The translations under genes were made by a program, and so were the position numbers. Of a stretch of DNA of 46,730 nt, positions 8,449-17,800 are shown in pieces. Under the pieces are notes generated by a model that saw only the letters and a program-made list of their open reading frames with translations, was not told where the DNA came from and made no database searches. The stretch's first letter is position 1. Each line of letters begins with the position of its first letter. Where the stretch lies: positions 1 to 46,730 of the forward strand of contig CANJXH010000004.1 of the NCBI GenBank assembly GCA_947478755.1. The letters are read 5' to 3'. Source of the stretch: Betaproteobacteria bacterium. GTDB lineage: Bacteria; Pseudomonadota; Gammaproteobacteria; Burkholderiales; Rhodocyclaceae.

Positions 8449-9540
8449 TTACTTTCCGCCCTTGGGTACAGCTGCCGTGTCATCTGCTTCCTCAAAGTAG
8501 TTGTTGGTGGCACGTGCAAACGCCTCGTAAAGCGATGGCAGGACGAGGTGGTGCCGTGCGAGCAAGCCCGGGCGGGCGAGAACAATGTATTGGCGCGTCG
8601 TCGCCACTGCAATATCACGCGGCGAGGTACCCCGATCAATGATCTGGCGCGCCATGCGTGCCGCCGTTTCGCCCTGTTCGAACGGCGAGGTGGCGATTGC
8701 CAGCATGCCGCCGTCCTCGACGAAAAAGGCATTGGTGCCGATCACTGGCAATTGCGAATGCTGCTCGGTCCAAGCCAGCACTTCATCCGGCGGCACCAGG
8801 GTACGATCAATGTGCGAGCGGCTGAGCTTGCGATAGTTGGTGGTCATGATCACGTCGGCCTCGCCGTCAGCGGCGAGGACCGCCCGCTGCCAGTCATCGA
8901 AGGTTTCCACCAGGTGCGCGCCAACATAGCGCAGCGGCTTCCAGTCGAAAGCGGCAATTGATGCGTGATCGAGTTTCACCGTCTCGGAGGCATCACATAT
9001 CTCGACAATGCGCAGTGGGCCGTTGCGCGCAAATCCGATCTGTATCAGCGCGTCGCGAATCGCGGTGAGCGGCTTGCGCTCGAGAATGCCGGTCACGTTG
9101 TCAGCCTTGTCGTAACCATAGGGACTGATGCTGCCATTGGTACCGGCAAACACGATGCGGATATCGGGCCGATTTGCATAGTATTTGGCTGCGTACTCCT
9201 GCGCGTCGTCGTCCACCGCGATCAGCACGTCGGGCCGCCACTCGTCGATGGCGTGCCGGGCCTGGACGCCGGCAGCCATTTTCGACTCGGGCCAGGGATG
9301 GCGTTTCAGGTCCATGTAGTGCCAGCGCAGTTCATAGTTGCCGGCGACGCCGGTGTCATCGAACACGCGGCGGATTCCGACATCGACGTCGCGCGTCCAG
9401 GCGTACTCGGTGCCGTAGCTTTGCAGCACGAGGATCCGCGGGCGGGTGACGTTGTGTGCCACGATCACGATCAGCAGCAGCACCACGAACGCGCCGCTCA
9501 GCAGCCAGCTCAACTGCCTTTTCACAGCAGCCCCATCCAT
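8449..9540 (-). CDS. Periplasmic ABC-type substrate-binding protein (ABC_sub_bind-like)
   Basis: About 363 residues. A signal/anchor helix (QLSWLLSGAFVVLLLIVIVA) is followed by a two-lobed periplasmic-binding-protein fold. It begins RPRILVLQSYGTEYAWTRDV and contains VLIAVDDDAQEYAAKYYAN and IRIVFAGTNGSISPYG, which resemble the ABC transporter substrate-binding family (PF04392 type). Start codon choices are GTG 9549, ATG 9540 and GTG 9525. The last overlaps the permease stop as GTGA and leaves a compact signal peptide; I list the ATG. No ABC permease or ATPase is adjacent. Instead the gene overlaps a DASS permease with a cNMP-binding domain, so it may act as ligand sensor or delivery protein for that permease (inference). 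Confidence 0.7.
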   Translation of the reverse strand: MDGAAVKRQLSWLLSGAFVVLLLIVIVAHNVTRPRILVLQSYGTEYAWTRDVDVGIRRVFDDTGVAGNYELRWHYMDLKRHPWPESKMAAGVQARHAIDEWRPDVLIAVDDDAQEYAAKYYANRPDIRIVFAGTNGSISPYGYDKADNVTGILERKPLTAIRDALIQIGFARNGPLRIVEICDASETVKLDHASIAAFDWKPLRYVGAHLVETFDDWQRAVLAADGEADVIMTTNYRKLSRSHIDRTLVPPDEVLAWTEQHSQLPVIGTNAFFVEDGGMLAIATSPFEQGETAARMARQIIDRGTSPRDIAVATTRQYIVLARPGLLARHHLVLPSLYEAFARATNNYFEEADDTAAVPKGGK

Positions 9541-11375
9541 TTCCACCACGGTAGCGAGGCATACAGTGCGAGCAGCTTTACCCCGTTCATCAGCGCGTTG
9601 TAGCGCAGAAAGGCCTTTTCGTCATAAGCACCGTGGCGCCCGGCGATCTCGCGGAACTGTACGTAATACGAACACTGGTAGGGGAAGAACCACATTTCGC
9701 CAAGAATCAGGATCGCCATGCCGATCACCCAGCTGTTGACGCCATGCACCTCGGCCAGCGGCATGAATACCGTCGCCGCAATGACGATGGTGGCGCTGAT
9801 CGGCACCGCCAGCCGCACCACAAACAGGACAGCAAACAGCGCGAGCAGGAACAGGTCGAGATTGCCGCGCATGAAACCACCAAGACCGGTCAGGTGGGAT
9901 GCCAGCCATTTGTCCAGGCCCACTGCATTGAAGCCGCCGGTGATGCCGATCAGGCCGGCGAGGTAAATCAAAAAAGGCCAGTCGATCTTTTCCTTGAATT
10001 CGTTCTTGCGCAAGAACCCGAACAGCAACAGCGCATAGAGGATCATCAATGCCAGCCAGGGCGGCTGGATCCGGTGCAGGGTTGTTGTCGCTACCCCCGC
10101 CATGAAGACCAGAATGCCGAACAGCGCCGCCCACTCACGACCCTTCATGTGTCCGAGCAGCTGCAGTTGGGCCGCAACCTGGCGCTGCGAAAGGCGCGGC
10201 ACTTCCTCGCTGCGAAAAAACAGGGACACGGCGACCAGATGGGTCGCCAGCATCACGCCGCCCGCCACCAGCGCCGCAAAGCACCAATACAGCCACTGGA
10301 ACTGGTCTTGCCCCTGGGCCGAGAGCAGGCCGAAGACGACGAAATTCACCGACTTGCTGGTAAGGAAGATCGCCGACAGCAGCGATGCGCCGGTAAAGGC
10401 GGTTACCGCCAGTCGCGTCGCAGCGCGGCCGCCGGGACGAAAACCCAATATCTCCAGCATGTCCAGCATCAGCGGCGTCACCAGCGCGACGCGTCCATTG
10501 ATCGAAGGGACCATCGGCGTCAGCATGAAGCCGGTTGCCAACAAGCCGAGGTTCTGCCAGAAAGGATGGCTCGGCAGTCGCAGCAGCAGCCAGAGCAGGA
10601 AACGATAACTGAGACCCGACGCAACGATCACGGTGCCCAGACCGAGAATGCTCATCGCCAGAAAAAACCCGTCGGAAGCAAACCCGGCGAGCACCTGTGC
10701 CGGTGGCGCGAGGCCGAGCACCAGGATCGCAAATACGGCGAACAGACCCGGCACGTACTCGTCGACCAGATTGAATACCCACATGACCACGGTAGCAGCG
10801 AAGACGGCGAGAAACATCACCGCATTCCGTTGCAGGCCCCACTCGCTGCCAAAGAGCAGTACCAGCGCCGGAAGGAGGATCGCGCAGCTCCAGCCGCTCA
10901 CCTCGCGCCAGCTGCCGACATCCAGCGTCTTTGCTGCCCCTTGCGCCGCGGCTGGTGGTGAAAGGGATTCTCCGCGCGATCGCGCCAGCAGCAACTTTTG
11001 AATGTCAATGCGCAGTTCGGGATGCGATTCGACCAATGCCATCAGTTTCTCGCGCGGGATGGCCAGGGCACGAACACGGGTCAGGGCGATCGCGCTGCCG
11101 ATATAGGTGTGCAAGCCGGCACCGGCTTCTTCGCCACACAGGGAACTGCCAACCGTCGCGCGGCTGCCGCCGGTGAAAATCAGCTCGGCGCTGCCCTGCA
11201 GCAGCAGATACGCGGTGTCTGCCACTGCCCCTTCAATGAAAATATTCGTCCCCACGTCGAATTCACGTTCGACCAGGTGTGGCAACAGTCGCGCCAGTTC
11301 AGCATGACGGCAACGGCCGAACAATGCGTCCTGCAACAAGGGGCTGACAAAAACTTCAGCGTACGCCCCGCTCAT
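9522..11375 (-). CDS. DASS/SLC13-type permease with N-terminal cyclic-nucleotide-binding domain
   Basis: 617 residues. Residues about 15-130 form a CAP/CNB-like domain (GTNIFIEGAVADTAYLLLQG, then a GEEAG loop). Residues about 150-617 are a polytopic permease of the divalent-anion:sodium symporter type, with re-entrant-like MLTPMVPSINGRVALV and VPISATIVIAATVFMPL segments in its two halves. In the phosphate-binding cassette the Glu is present (CGEE), but the usual Arg before Ser/Thr-Ala is not obvious (GSAIALT). Cyclic-nucleotide binding is therefore not assured. The ATG overlaps the stop of the upstream cyclase by four bases (ATGA), and its 3-prime end overlaps the binding-protein gene. The substrate is unknown; di- or tricarboxylates are the family default. 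Confidence 0.8.
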   Translation of the reverse strand: MSGAYAEVFVSPLLQDALFGRCRHAELARLLPHLVEREFDVGTNIFIEGAVADTAYLLLQGSAELIFTGGSRATVGSSLCGEEAGAGLHTYIGSAIALTRVRALAIPREKLMALVESHPELRIDIQKLLLARSRGESLSPPAAAQGAAKTLDVGSWREVSGWSCAILLPALVLLFGSEWGLQRNAVMFLAVFAATVVMWVFNLVDEYVPGLFAVFAILVLGLAPPAQVLAGFASDGFFLAMSILGLGTVIVASGLSYRFLLWLLLRLPSHPFWQNLGLLATGFMLTPMVPSINGRVALVTPLMLDMLEILGFRPGGRAATRLAVTAFTGASLLSAIFLTSKSVNFVVFGLLSAQGQDQFQWLYWCFAALVAGGVMLATHLVAVSLFFRSEEVPRLSQRQVAAQLQLLGHMKGREWAALFGILVFMAGVATTTLHRIQPPWLALMILYALLLFGFLRKNEFKEKIDWPFLIYLAGLIGITGGFNAVGLDKWLASHLTGLGGFMRGNLDLFLLALFAVLFVVRLAVPISATIVIAATVFMPLAEVHGVNSWVIGMAILILGEMWFFPYQCSYYVQFREIAGRHGAYDEKAFLRYNALMNGVKLLALYASLPWWKWMGLL

Positions 11376-13240
11376 TTTGCCGCGGCTGCAGTCACCATGC
11401 CCCGCACGCCATAGACATGCACTGGCTCGACGCGGCCCTTGACTGCCAACGGCCCGAGGTCGTCAATCAACAGATCATCGCGATGTCGAATGCCTTCATA
11501 GGTGGCGCCGTTGATGAGAATGGGGTTGCCTTCGACATCCTTGGTCATCGTCTCAAGCCGTGCCGCAACATTCACCGCGTCACCGATCACGGTGTATAAA
11601 AATCTTTCCAGCGAACCGACCTGTCCTGCGACCACCTTGCCGGTACTGATTCCGATGCCGGTGGCCAGTGGCGCATCGTCCAGCGCCATGCGCCGGCGAT
11701 TGAGCGCCTCGAGACGCGCTTTCATGTCCAGCGCGGCGCCTACCGCGCTCCATTCGATTTCCGCACGACTGTCAGGGGCGCCGAACACCACCACGATGGC
11801 ATCGCCGATGAAGTTGTTCACGTAGCCACCCCATGGGCGCACGGCCTCGGTCATCTCGGTGAGGTAGTCGTTGAGCAGCGCCACCACATCCTGCGGGCTC
11901 ATTTTCTCGGACAGGGTCGAGAAGCCGCGAATATCCGAGAACAATACCGATACCCGTCGATTCTCGCCGCCAAGGCTCAGCTGACCTGACAGCAGCTTTT
12001 CGCGTACCTCGGGTGAAACGACACGGCCGAAGATGTCGCGTTCGCGCTCTCGCTCGCGCACCCCGGCGATCATGCCGTTGAATGTTTTTGCCAGGTCGCC
12101 AAGTTCATCCTGTGTAGTCGCCTCAACCTGAGCCTCTGCATAGTCGCCACGCTGTACTGCCTTCGCCGAAGCAGTCAATTGACGAATGGGACGCAGAAAC
12201 ATCTGCGCAAACCAGAGCGCGATCAGGATGAACAGGAGGCCCACTACCACCGCACTTTTCACCGCATTGGTGTAAAGGACGGTCAGTGGACGAGCGAAGA
12301 TATCCTTGTGTTCGCTGATGGCCACCACCCAGTCGTTCTGTTCCACCGGCGCGAAGCCGGCGATTTTTGCCTTCCCATCCAACGCGGAACGATAGGTCAC
12401 ATGATCCGCCCCCCGCGCCTCCTTTATCCGCTGGGCAAACTCGTCCAGGCCGAGCGAGTCGATGCGATCGACACCAAAGCGCTTTTCGTCGACGATCTGT
12501 TTCAGCAATTCCGGCGCCAGCGGCACCAGGCTGTGATACAGCGAGCGCCGATCGGGATGATGGATGATCACGCCATCGCCGTCGATGAGAAACGCCGTCC
12601 GCACTTCGGAGCGGGATGCATCGACAATCGCCGTCACTGCTTGCCCACGCATTTTCATTACTGCCACGCCGGCGATCAAACCATTGGCAGATCGTACGGG
12701 GGCGGCGAGATACAGGCCCGACTTGCCACTTGCCGTCCCGACTTCAAGATGAGAGAGAAAGTCGCGACCCGCAATGCCTTCCTTGTAGTACTCGCGGAAC
12801 GACAGGTCACGACCGATGTATTCGGGTTTGCTGGATGCCACCACGCTACCGCGTTTATCCAGCACCATCAGCAACTCGGCATCAGCGTTGGCTGTCAGCA
12901 GACGACTCATCTTGTCCATCACCCGGATCCGATCAGCTTCGCCCGGACTGGCGACGATCCTGATGACCTCGTCGCTCCAGGCGAAGTAAGCCAACAGGTG
13001 ACGCGTATCGCCGATGAACTGGTCGATGCGGCCTGCCGTGGTTGCAGCGAGTTGTTCAAGGTTGTGGGCTTCGGCTTGCTCAACCTGTATCAGGCTGGCG
13101 CGCAGATTTACATAGCCGACAATCAGCATCGGCAACAGCGCGGTGAGCACCAGCGCCACGCCAAGCTTCACGGCAATGGGCCATGCAGTCGGCCAGGCAC
13201 GCGAAGCTGGGGCGGTATCCGGGGATGTGACGTCGGTCAT
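11372..13240 (-). CDS. Membrane adenylate/guanylate cyclase, dCache-HAMP-class III cyclase
   Basis: 622 residues. TM1 about 23-45, a periplasmic double-Cache sensor about 50-325, TM2 about 333-353, HAMP about 354-406, and a class III cyclase domain about 430-600. Metal-binding Asp residues lie in FSDIRGF (about 433) and GDAIVVVF (about 478). Transition-state Asn and Arg lie in VIGDAVNVAARLE. The usual base-specifying Lys (KFIGD) is Asn (NNFIGD), paired with Thr in LYTVIGD, so ATP versus GTP preference is uncertain. The ATG at 13240 gives a compact cytoplasmic N-terminus; a longer frame exists upstream but would enter the C39 gene. No clear Shine-Dalgarno. It overlaps the CNB-permease gene by ATGA, suggesting its product acts on that protein. 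Confidence 0.88.
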   Translation of the reverse strand: MTDVTSPDTAPASRAWPTAWPIAVKLGVALVLTALLPMLIVGYVNLRASLIQVEQAEAHNLEQLAATTAGRIDQFIGDTRHLLAYFAWSDEVIRIVASPGEADRIRVMDKMSRLLTANADAELLMVLDKRGSVVASSKPEYIGRDLSFREYYKEGIAGRDFLSHLEVGTASGKSGLYLAAPVRSANGLIAGVAVMKMRGQAVTAIVDASRSEVRTAFLIDGDGVIIHHPDRRSLYHSLVPLAPELLKQIVDEKRFGVDRIDSLGLDEFAQRIKEARGADHVTYRSALDGKAKIAGFAPVEQNDWVVAISEHKDIFARPLTVLYTNAVKSAVVVGLLFILIALWFAQMFLRPIRQLTASAKAVQRGDYAEAQVEATTQDELGDLAKTFNGMIAGVRERERERDIFGRVVSPEVREKLLSGQLSLGGENRRVSVLFSDIRGFSTLSEKMSPQDVVALLNDYLTEMTEAVRPWGGYVNNFIGDAIVVVFGAPDSRAEIEWSAVGAALDMKARLEALNRRRMALDDAPLATGIGISTGKVVAGQVGSLERFLYTVIGDAVNVAARLETMTKDVEGNPILINGATYEGIRHRDDLLIDDLGPLAVKGRVEPVHVYGVRGMVTAAAAK

Positions 13241-13292
13241 GGGAGCAACGACAGCCAATGATGATGGCTGGATTATAGCCGGCTGAAACAAC

Positions 13293-13306
13293 GCCCCGCC
13301 CGGGGC
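13293..13306 (-). terminator. Weak GC-rich hairpin between peptidase and cyclase genes
   Basis: GCCCCG-CC-CGGGGC on either strand, in the 70-base gap between the C39-type peptidase stop and the cyclase start. On the minus strand it is followed by GTTGTTTC, a poor U-tract. It could attenuate read-through rather than end it, which would let the cyclase module be expressed partly independently of the upstream pair. Confidence 0.3.
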
Positions 13307-13310
13307 CGTA

Positions 13311-14276
13311 TCAGGGTGACGCCACAGTAGCCGTCGTTGCTCCCTTGATGGATTCCTCTGTCCTGTTCGCAAAGGCCTCTTCCGGTCGCGCCAGTTGCAC
13401 CGCCCTTGCTGCTGCGGCTTTCGCCTCATCGGTGCGCTTTGCATCTACCAACGCCTGTGCAAGGTTGTTGAAGGCAATCGCGGCATCCGGTCGCACAATC
13501 GTCGCACGCCGGTAGGCGTCGATCGCTGCCGTCAGATCGTGATCGGCATAGGCTGCATTGCCCTGACCGATCAGCGCCACGAAATTGTCGGGCCAACGTT
13601 GCAGCGCAGTCGCATAGCCGCGCCGCGCCGCGCCGCGCGACGTCCCCGTCTCGAGCCGCGCAACGGCTTGCACATAGTCGTCGGCGGCCACGGTTTTCGG
13701 AAGCTGATCAGGTGGCAGTGCCAGCATTGCCCAGTAGTTGCTTCGTGCCCAGGTGTGCTCAAAGGTTCTGATGGGCAACTCCTGCCGCTGCTCGGTACCG
13801 GAGCGCAGGATCACGATGTCCTTGTCGAGGTCGTAACCCACGACCACCGCGTAGTGCCAGAGGGAGTACCAGCTGAGTGCGAGGTTTTGCAGCACGACAA
13901 CCGGCTGACCAGCGGCCACTTCGGTCAGCAGATCCTTCAACTGCGGTTGCAGCGTTACCGACACCAACCCGAATCTTCGTGAAGCCGCCAGCATTTCGAT
14001 CTGCAGGCTGCCTTCACGTCCGGGGATGAATACTTCGCTGGCCAACTGGTCCGGCGTCTGTTGCACTCCGGCATGCGCGAAGACCATGGCCAGTGCTGCC
14101 GGGCCGCACTGATATTTCTCCTGCGCATAGAAGGGCACACTTTCGATCTCGACCTGCGTCGGAATGCCTGAGGTTTGGCTGCGCAGGGCGTCGTGCTGCA
14201 AGGACGCACACCCGCAAAGCACCAAAGCAAGGGCACCTGCGGCCAAAGACCGCAGGTGGCGCCAAAGCAATGTCAA
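13311..14276 (-). CDS. PA2778-like C39-type cysteine peptidase lipoprotein with TPRs
   Basis: 321 residues. The N-terminus is a lipoprotein signal (ALALVLCGC, acylated Cys about 23). A C39-like papain-fold domain follows, with YQCGPAAL (nucleophile Cys about 57) and WHYAVVVGYD (His about 141). The C-terminal third holds TPR-like repeats (ALIGQGNAAYADHDLTAAID; IAFNNLAQALVDAKR). C39 domains cleave after double glycine in peptide leaders, but the free-standing lipoprotein form has no established substrate that I know. The start appears to be TTG at 14276. The gene lies 17 bases after the PA2779-like gene; the two form a recurring pair in proteobacteria. Likely location: periplasmic face of a membrane. 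Confidence 0.82.
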   Translation of the reverse strand: MTLLWRHLRSLAAGALALVLCGCASLQHDALRSQTSGIPTQVEIESVPFYAQEKYQCGPAALAMVFAHAGVQQTPDQLASEVFIPGREGSLQIEMLAASRRFGLVSVTLQPQLKDLLTEVAAGQPVVVLQNLALSWYSLWHYAVVVGYDLDKDIVILRSGTEQRQELPIRTFEHTWARSNYWAMLALPPDQLPKTVAADDYVQAVARLETGTSRGAARRGYATALQRWPDNFVALIGQGNAAYADHDLTAAIDAYRRATIVRPDAAIAFNNLAQALVDAKRTDEAKAAAARAVQLARPEEAFANRTEESIKGATTATVASP

Positions 14277-14293
14277 GGGAATCGCCTGACGAA

Positions 14294-14689
14294 CTACTTG
14301 ATCGAGCGCGTGAATGGGTAGACCTTGGTGAAGCCGAGGATGTCCGTCACCAGCAGCACAAAGAAGATGAAGACGATTGTCCCGAAGAATCCGTCACCGC
14401 CGGCAGGCAAGCTGTCCATCTTGCCTGCCAGCGTCGTCACCTCCTCGTCGCTGAGCGAGGCAATGCGACTTTTGGCCTGCTCGTAATTGACGCCGCGCTT
14501 CTCCAGCATGTCGCGCACTTCCTGGCGAGCGAACATTGCTTCGACGTGCGTGCGGTTGGCGGACTGGCCGTGCTGCGCAATGACCTGTTCGGTCGACACG
14601 ATTTCGGCATGCGCCTGCATGGCGGGAACGCTGATGCTGGTCATGGTGACGACCAGCACGCGTGCAACGGTTTTGTTGACGATGTTCAT
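14294..14689 (-). CDS. PA2779-family small membrane protein
   Basis: 131 residues. A signal peptide (cut likely after MQAHA) is followed by a helical, charged region with alternating Arg/Glu (THVEAMFARQEVRDMLEKRG) resembling PA2779-type proteins. Then come a Gly-Gly at 97-98 (SLPAGGDGFF), one C-terminal membrane helix (about 102-120) and a short basic tail. The ATG at 14689 has a good AAAGG element six bases upstream. It heads the minus-strand run that includes the C39-type peptidase. The Gly-Gly just before the membrane helix resembles a C39 cleavage site, so this protein may be the substrate of its neighbour (inference). Cellular function unknown. Confidence 0.8.
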   Translation of the reverse strand: MNIVNKTVARVLVVTMTSISVPAMQAHAEIVSTEQVIAQHGQSANRTHVEAMFARQEVRDMLEKRGVNYEQAKSRIASLSDEEVTTLAGKMDSLPAGGDGFFGTIVFIFFVLLVTDILGFTKVYPFTRSIK

Positions 14690-14860
14690 GTGATGCCTTT
14701 CTGTTGTTGGGTGCCAAAGATGTTAGTCAACAGACATGGCTGCTGCAATCAAAACCCGCCGATTCGCAACGGGTCTCGACAGCACATCCGATCGGCATAA
14801 AAGCCTTCGGTTTTTGTCGCTTTATGGCGACGCGTGCGATTGCCGATGGTCAGCGATATT

Positions 14861-17800
14861 TCAAAGCAGCACGCGTTCAATGCCGCCATTGTTGGCCGCA
14901 TAAACATAGTTTTCGATCCATTTGTCGCCGAGCAGCGACTGTGCCATTTCCACCACAATGTAGTCGGCGGTAGTGCCGGAATCGTTATCGTAACGCGAGA
15001 GCCCTTGCAGACAAGAGGGGCAGGAGGTGAGTATCTTGACGTCGCCATCAAAGCTGTCGGCGCGCAGCTGATCGGCCCCCTTCCGCATTTCCTCTTCCTT
15101 GCGGAAACGCACCTGAGTCGAGATGTCGGGACGGCTGGCAGCAAAGGTACCGGACTCACCGCAGCACCGATCATTGAGCGTCACGGTCTGTCCCATCAAC
15201 TGGTTCACGACCTTCAATGGGTTGTGCGTTTTCATCGGCGTATGGCAGGGGTCGTGGTACATGTAACGCACGCCCTTGGCACCTTCCAGCTTCATGCCCT
15301 TTTCCATCAGGTACTCGTGAATGTCGAGCAGCCGGCAGCCGGGGAATATCTTGTCGAACTCATACTTCTGCAGCTGGTCCATGCAGGTGCCGCAGGAGAC
15401 GATCACTGTCTTGATATCGAGATAGTTGAGCGTGTTGGCAACGCGGTGGAACAGCACGCGGTTGCTGGTGGTGATGGCCAGGCCTTTCTCTTCGTCACCG
15501 CTTGAGGTCTGCGGATAGCCACAGCAGAGATAGCCCGGCGGCAACACGGTAGTCGCGCCGACCTCGTAGAGCATGGCCTGTGTGGCAAGACCCACTTGCG
15601 AAAACAGGCGCTCCGAACCGCAGCCCGGAAAATAGAATACGGCCTCCGAATCCTCGGAGCTCTTTTGCGGGTTGCGGATCACCGGGATCATCTTGTCGTC
15701 TTCGACGTCGATCATCGCCCGCGCAGTGCGGACCGGCACATTGCGCGGCATCGGCTTGTTGATGAAGTGGGTCACCTGCGCCTTGATCGGCGCGCGGCCA
15801 AGGGTCGCGGCCGGCCTTTGCGTCGAACTCTGGATCAGGCCCAGTGCTCTTGCCGCCTTGTGAACAATACGCTGCACCTTGAAACTGGCCTGGATCAGGC
15901 CGGCACGAATCAGCTTGATGGTGGTCGGATCAGTGGCATTGAGAAAGGCCATCGCGGCAAAGGTGCCGGGGTTGAACTTCTTCTTGCCCTGCACGCGCAA
16001 AAAGTTGCGCATCGCGATCGACACGTTGCCGAAGTCAATATCCACCGGGCAGGGGTTGAGGCATTTGTGGCAGACCGTGCAATGGTCGGCCACGTCGGAG
16101 AATTCATCGAAGTGCTGCAGCGATATGCCGCGTCGCGTTTGCTCTTCGTAGAGAAAGGCCTCGACCAGCAGTCCAGTGCCGAGAATCTTGTTGCGCGGGC
16201 TGTACAGCAGGTTGGCGCGTGGCACATGCGTCGTGCACACGGGCTTGCACTTGCCGCAGCGCAGGCAATCCTTGATCGAATCAGAGATTCGGCCAATTTC
16301 AGACTGCTCCATGATCAGCGACTCGACACCCAGCAATGCAAACGACGGCGTATAGGCGTTAGTCAGGTCGCCAGGCGCAGTGTTCACGTCATGGCTTGCG
16401 TCATGGCGGCTGCGTAACAGCTTGCCCTTGTTGAAGCGGCCTTCCGGATCGACCTTGCGCTTGTATTCGGCAAAGGGCCGCAGCTCTTCGTCGCTGAGAA
16501 ACTCCATCTTGGTAATTCCGATGCCGTGCTCGCCGGAAATCACGCCATCGAGGGAGCGCGCCAGCGCCATGATGCGTACGACCGCCGCATTGGCGGTTTG
16601 CAGCATCGCGTAGTTGTCGGAGTTCACCGGGATGTTGGTATGCACGTTGCCATCACCGGCGTGCATGTGCAGGGCAACGAAGACGCGGCCGCGCAGCACT
16701 TCCTTCTGCACCGCTTCCATGCGCGCATGGATCGGGCGATAGATGCTGCCATCGAAGATCGCCTCGAGCGGTTCCTTGAGCTCGCGCTTCCACGACACCC
16801 GCACCGAGTAGTCCTGTAGCCGATGGAATAGCGTCGGGCTGACCGCCGTGTTGGTGAGCTTCGCTGCCTCTATGCCCATTTCGGCAAACACGGTTTCTGC
16901 CCGAGCCAGTGGCAGGTCGAGGTTGTCGAGCAGCCACTGCCAGCGCGTGCGCACTGTGGTGATCAGCTCCAGTGCCCGTTCGCGGGCGTCGCCGAGCAAC
17001 TCTTCCTTGTCAAGGCCGGTATCGCCTACCGCCACCGGCAGCTCGCCACGGAAAAACTCGCGCAGCGCATCGCACAGGTCGAGCTTGTTGCGGATTGACA
17101 GTTCGATATTGATGCGTTCGATACCGTCGCAGTAGTCACCCATGCGCGGCAGCGGGATCACCACGTCCTCGTTGATCTTGAAGGCATTGGTGTGCTTGGA
17201 GATCGCGGCCGTGCGGGCACGGTCGAGCCAGAACTTCTTGCGCGTCTCACTCGATACGGCGATGAAGCCTTCGCCACCGCGCGCATTGGCGATGCGCACC
17301 ACTTCCGAGGCAGCGGCCATCACGGCAGTTTCGTCTTCGCCAACGATGTCGCCGACCAGCACCATCTTCGGCCGGCCGTGACGCTTGGCCTTGGTCGCGT
17401 AACCAACGGCCTTTACATAGCGTTCGTCAAGGTGTTCGAGGCCGGCAAGGATGGCGCCACCGGGTTTGGTCTTCAGGTATTCGGTGATCTCGACAATCGA
17501 TGGCACCGACTCGCGCACCTGGCCAAAGAACTCGAGGCAGACCGTGCGCGTCACCGGCGGCATCTTGTGCAGGATCCATACCGCCGAGGTGATGATGCCG
17601 TCGGTACCTTCCTTCTGCACGCCGGGCAAGCCGCCGAGGAACTTGTCGGTCACGTCCTTGCCGAGGCCGACGCGACGAAAGCGCGCGCCGGGGATCTGCA
17701 ACTGTTCTTCGCGAAGCTTGTCGCCGCGATCATTGCTGTAGGTCAGGCGGAAAGTCGCGACGTCCTGGTCGTGAATCTTGCCGAGGTTGTGATTCATGCG

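Noticed and set aside
14799-14815. Terminator-like AAAAGCC-TTC-GGTTTTT on the plus strand
   Set aside because: No plus-strand gene precedes it, one pair is a wobble, and on the minus strand the stem is mismatched; too weak to call.
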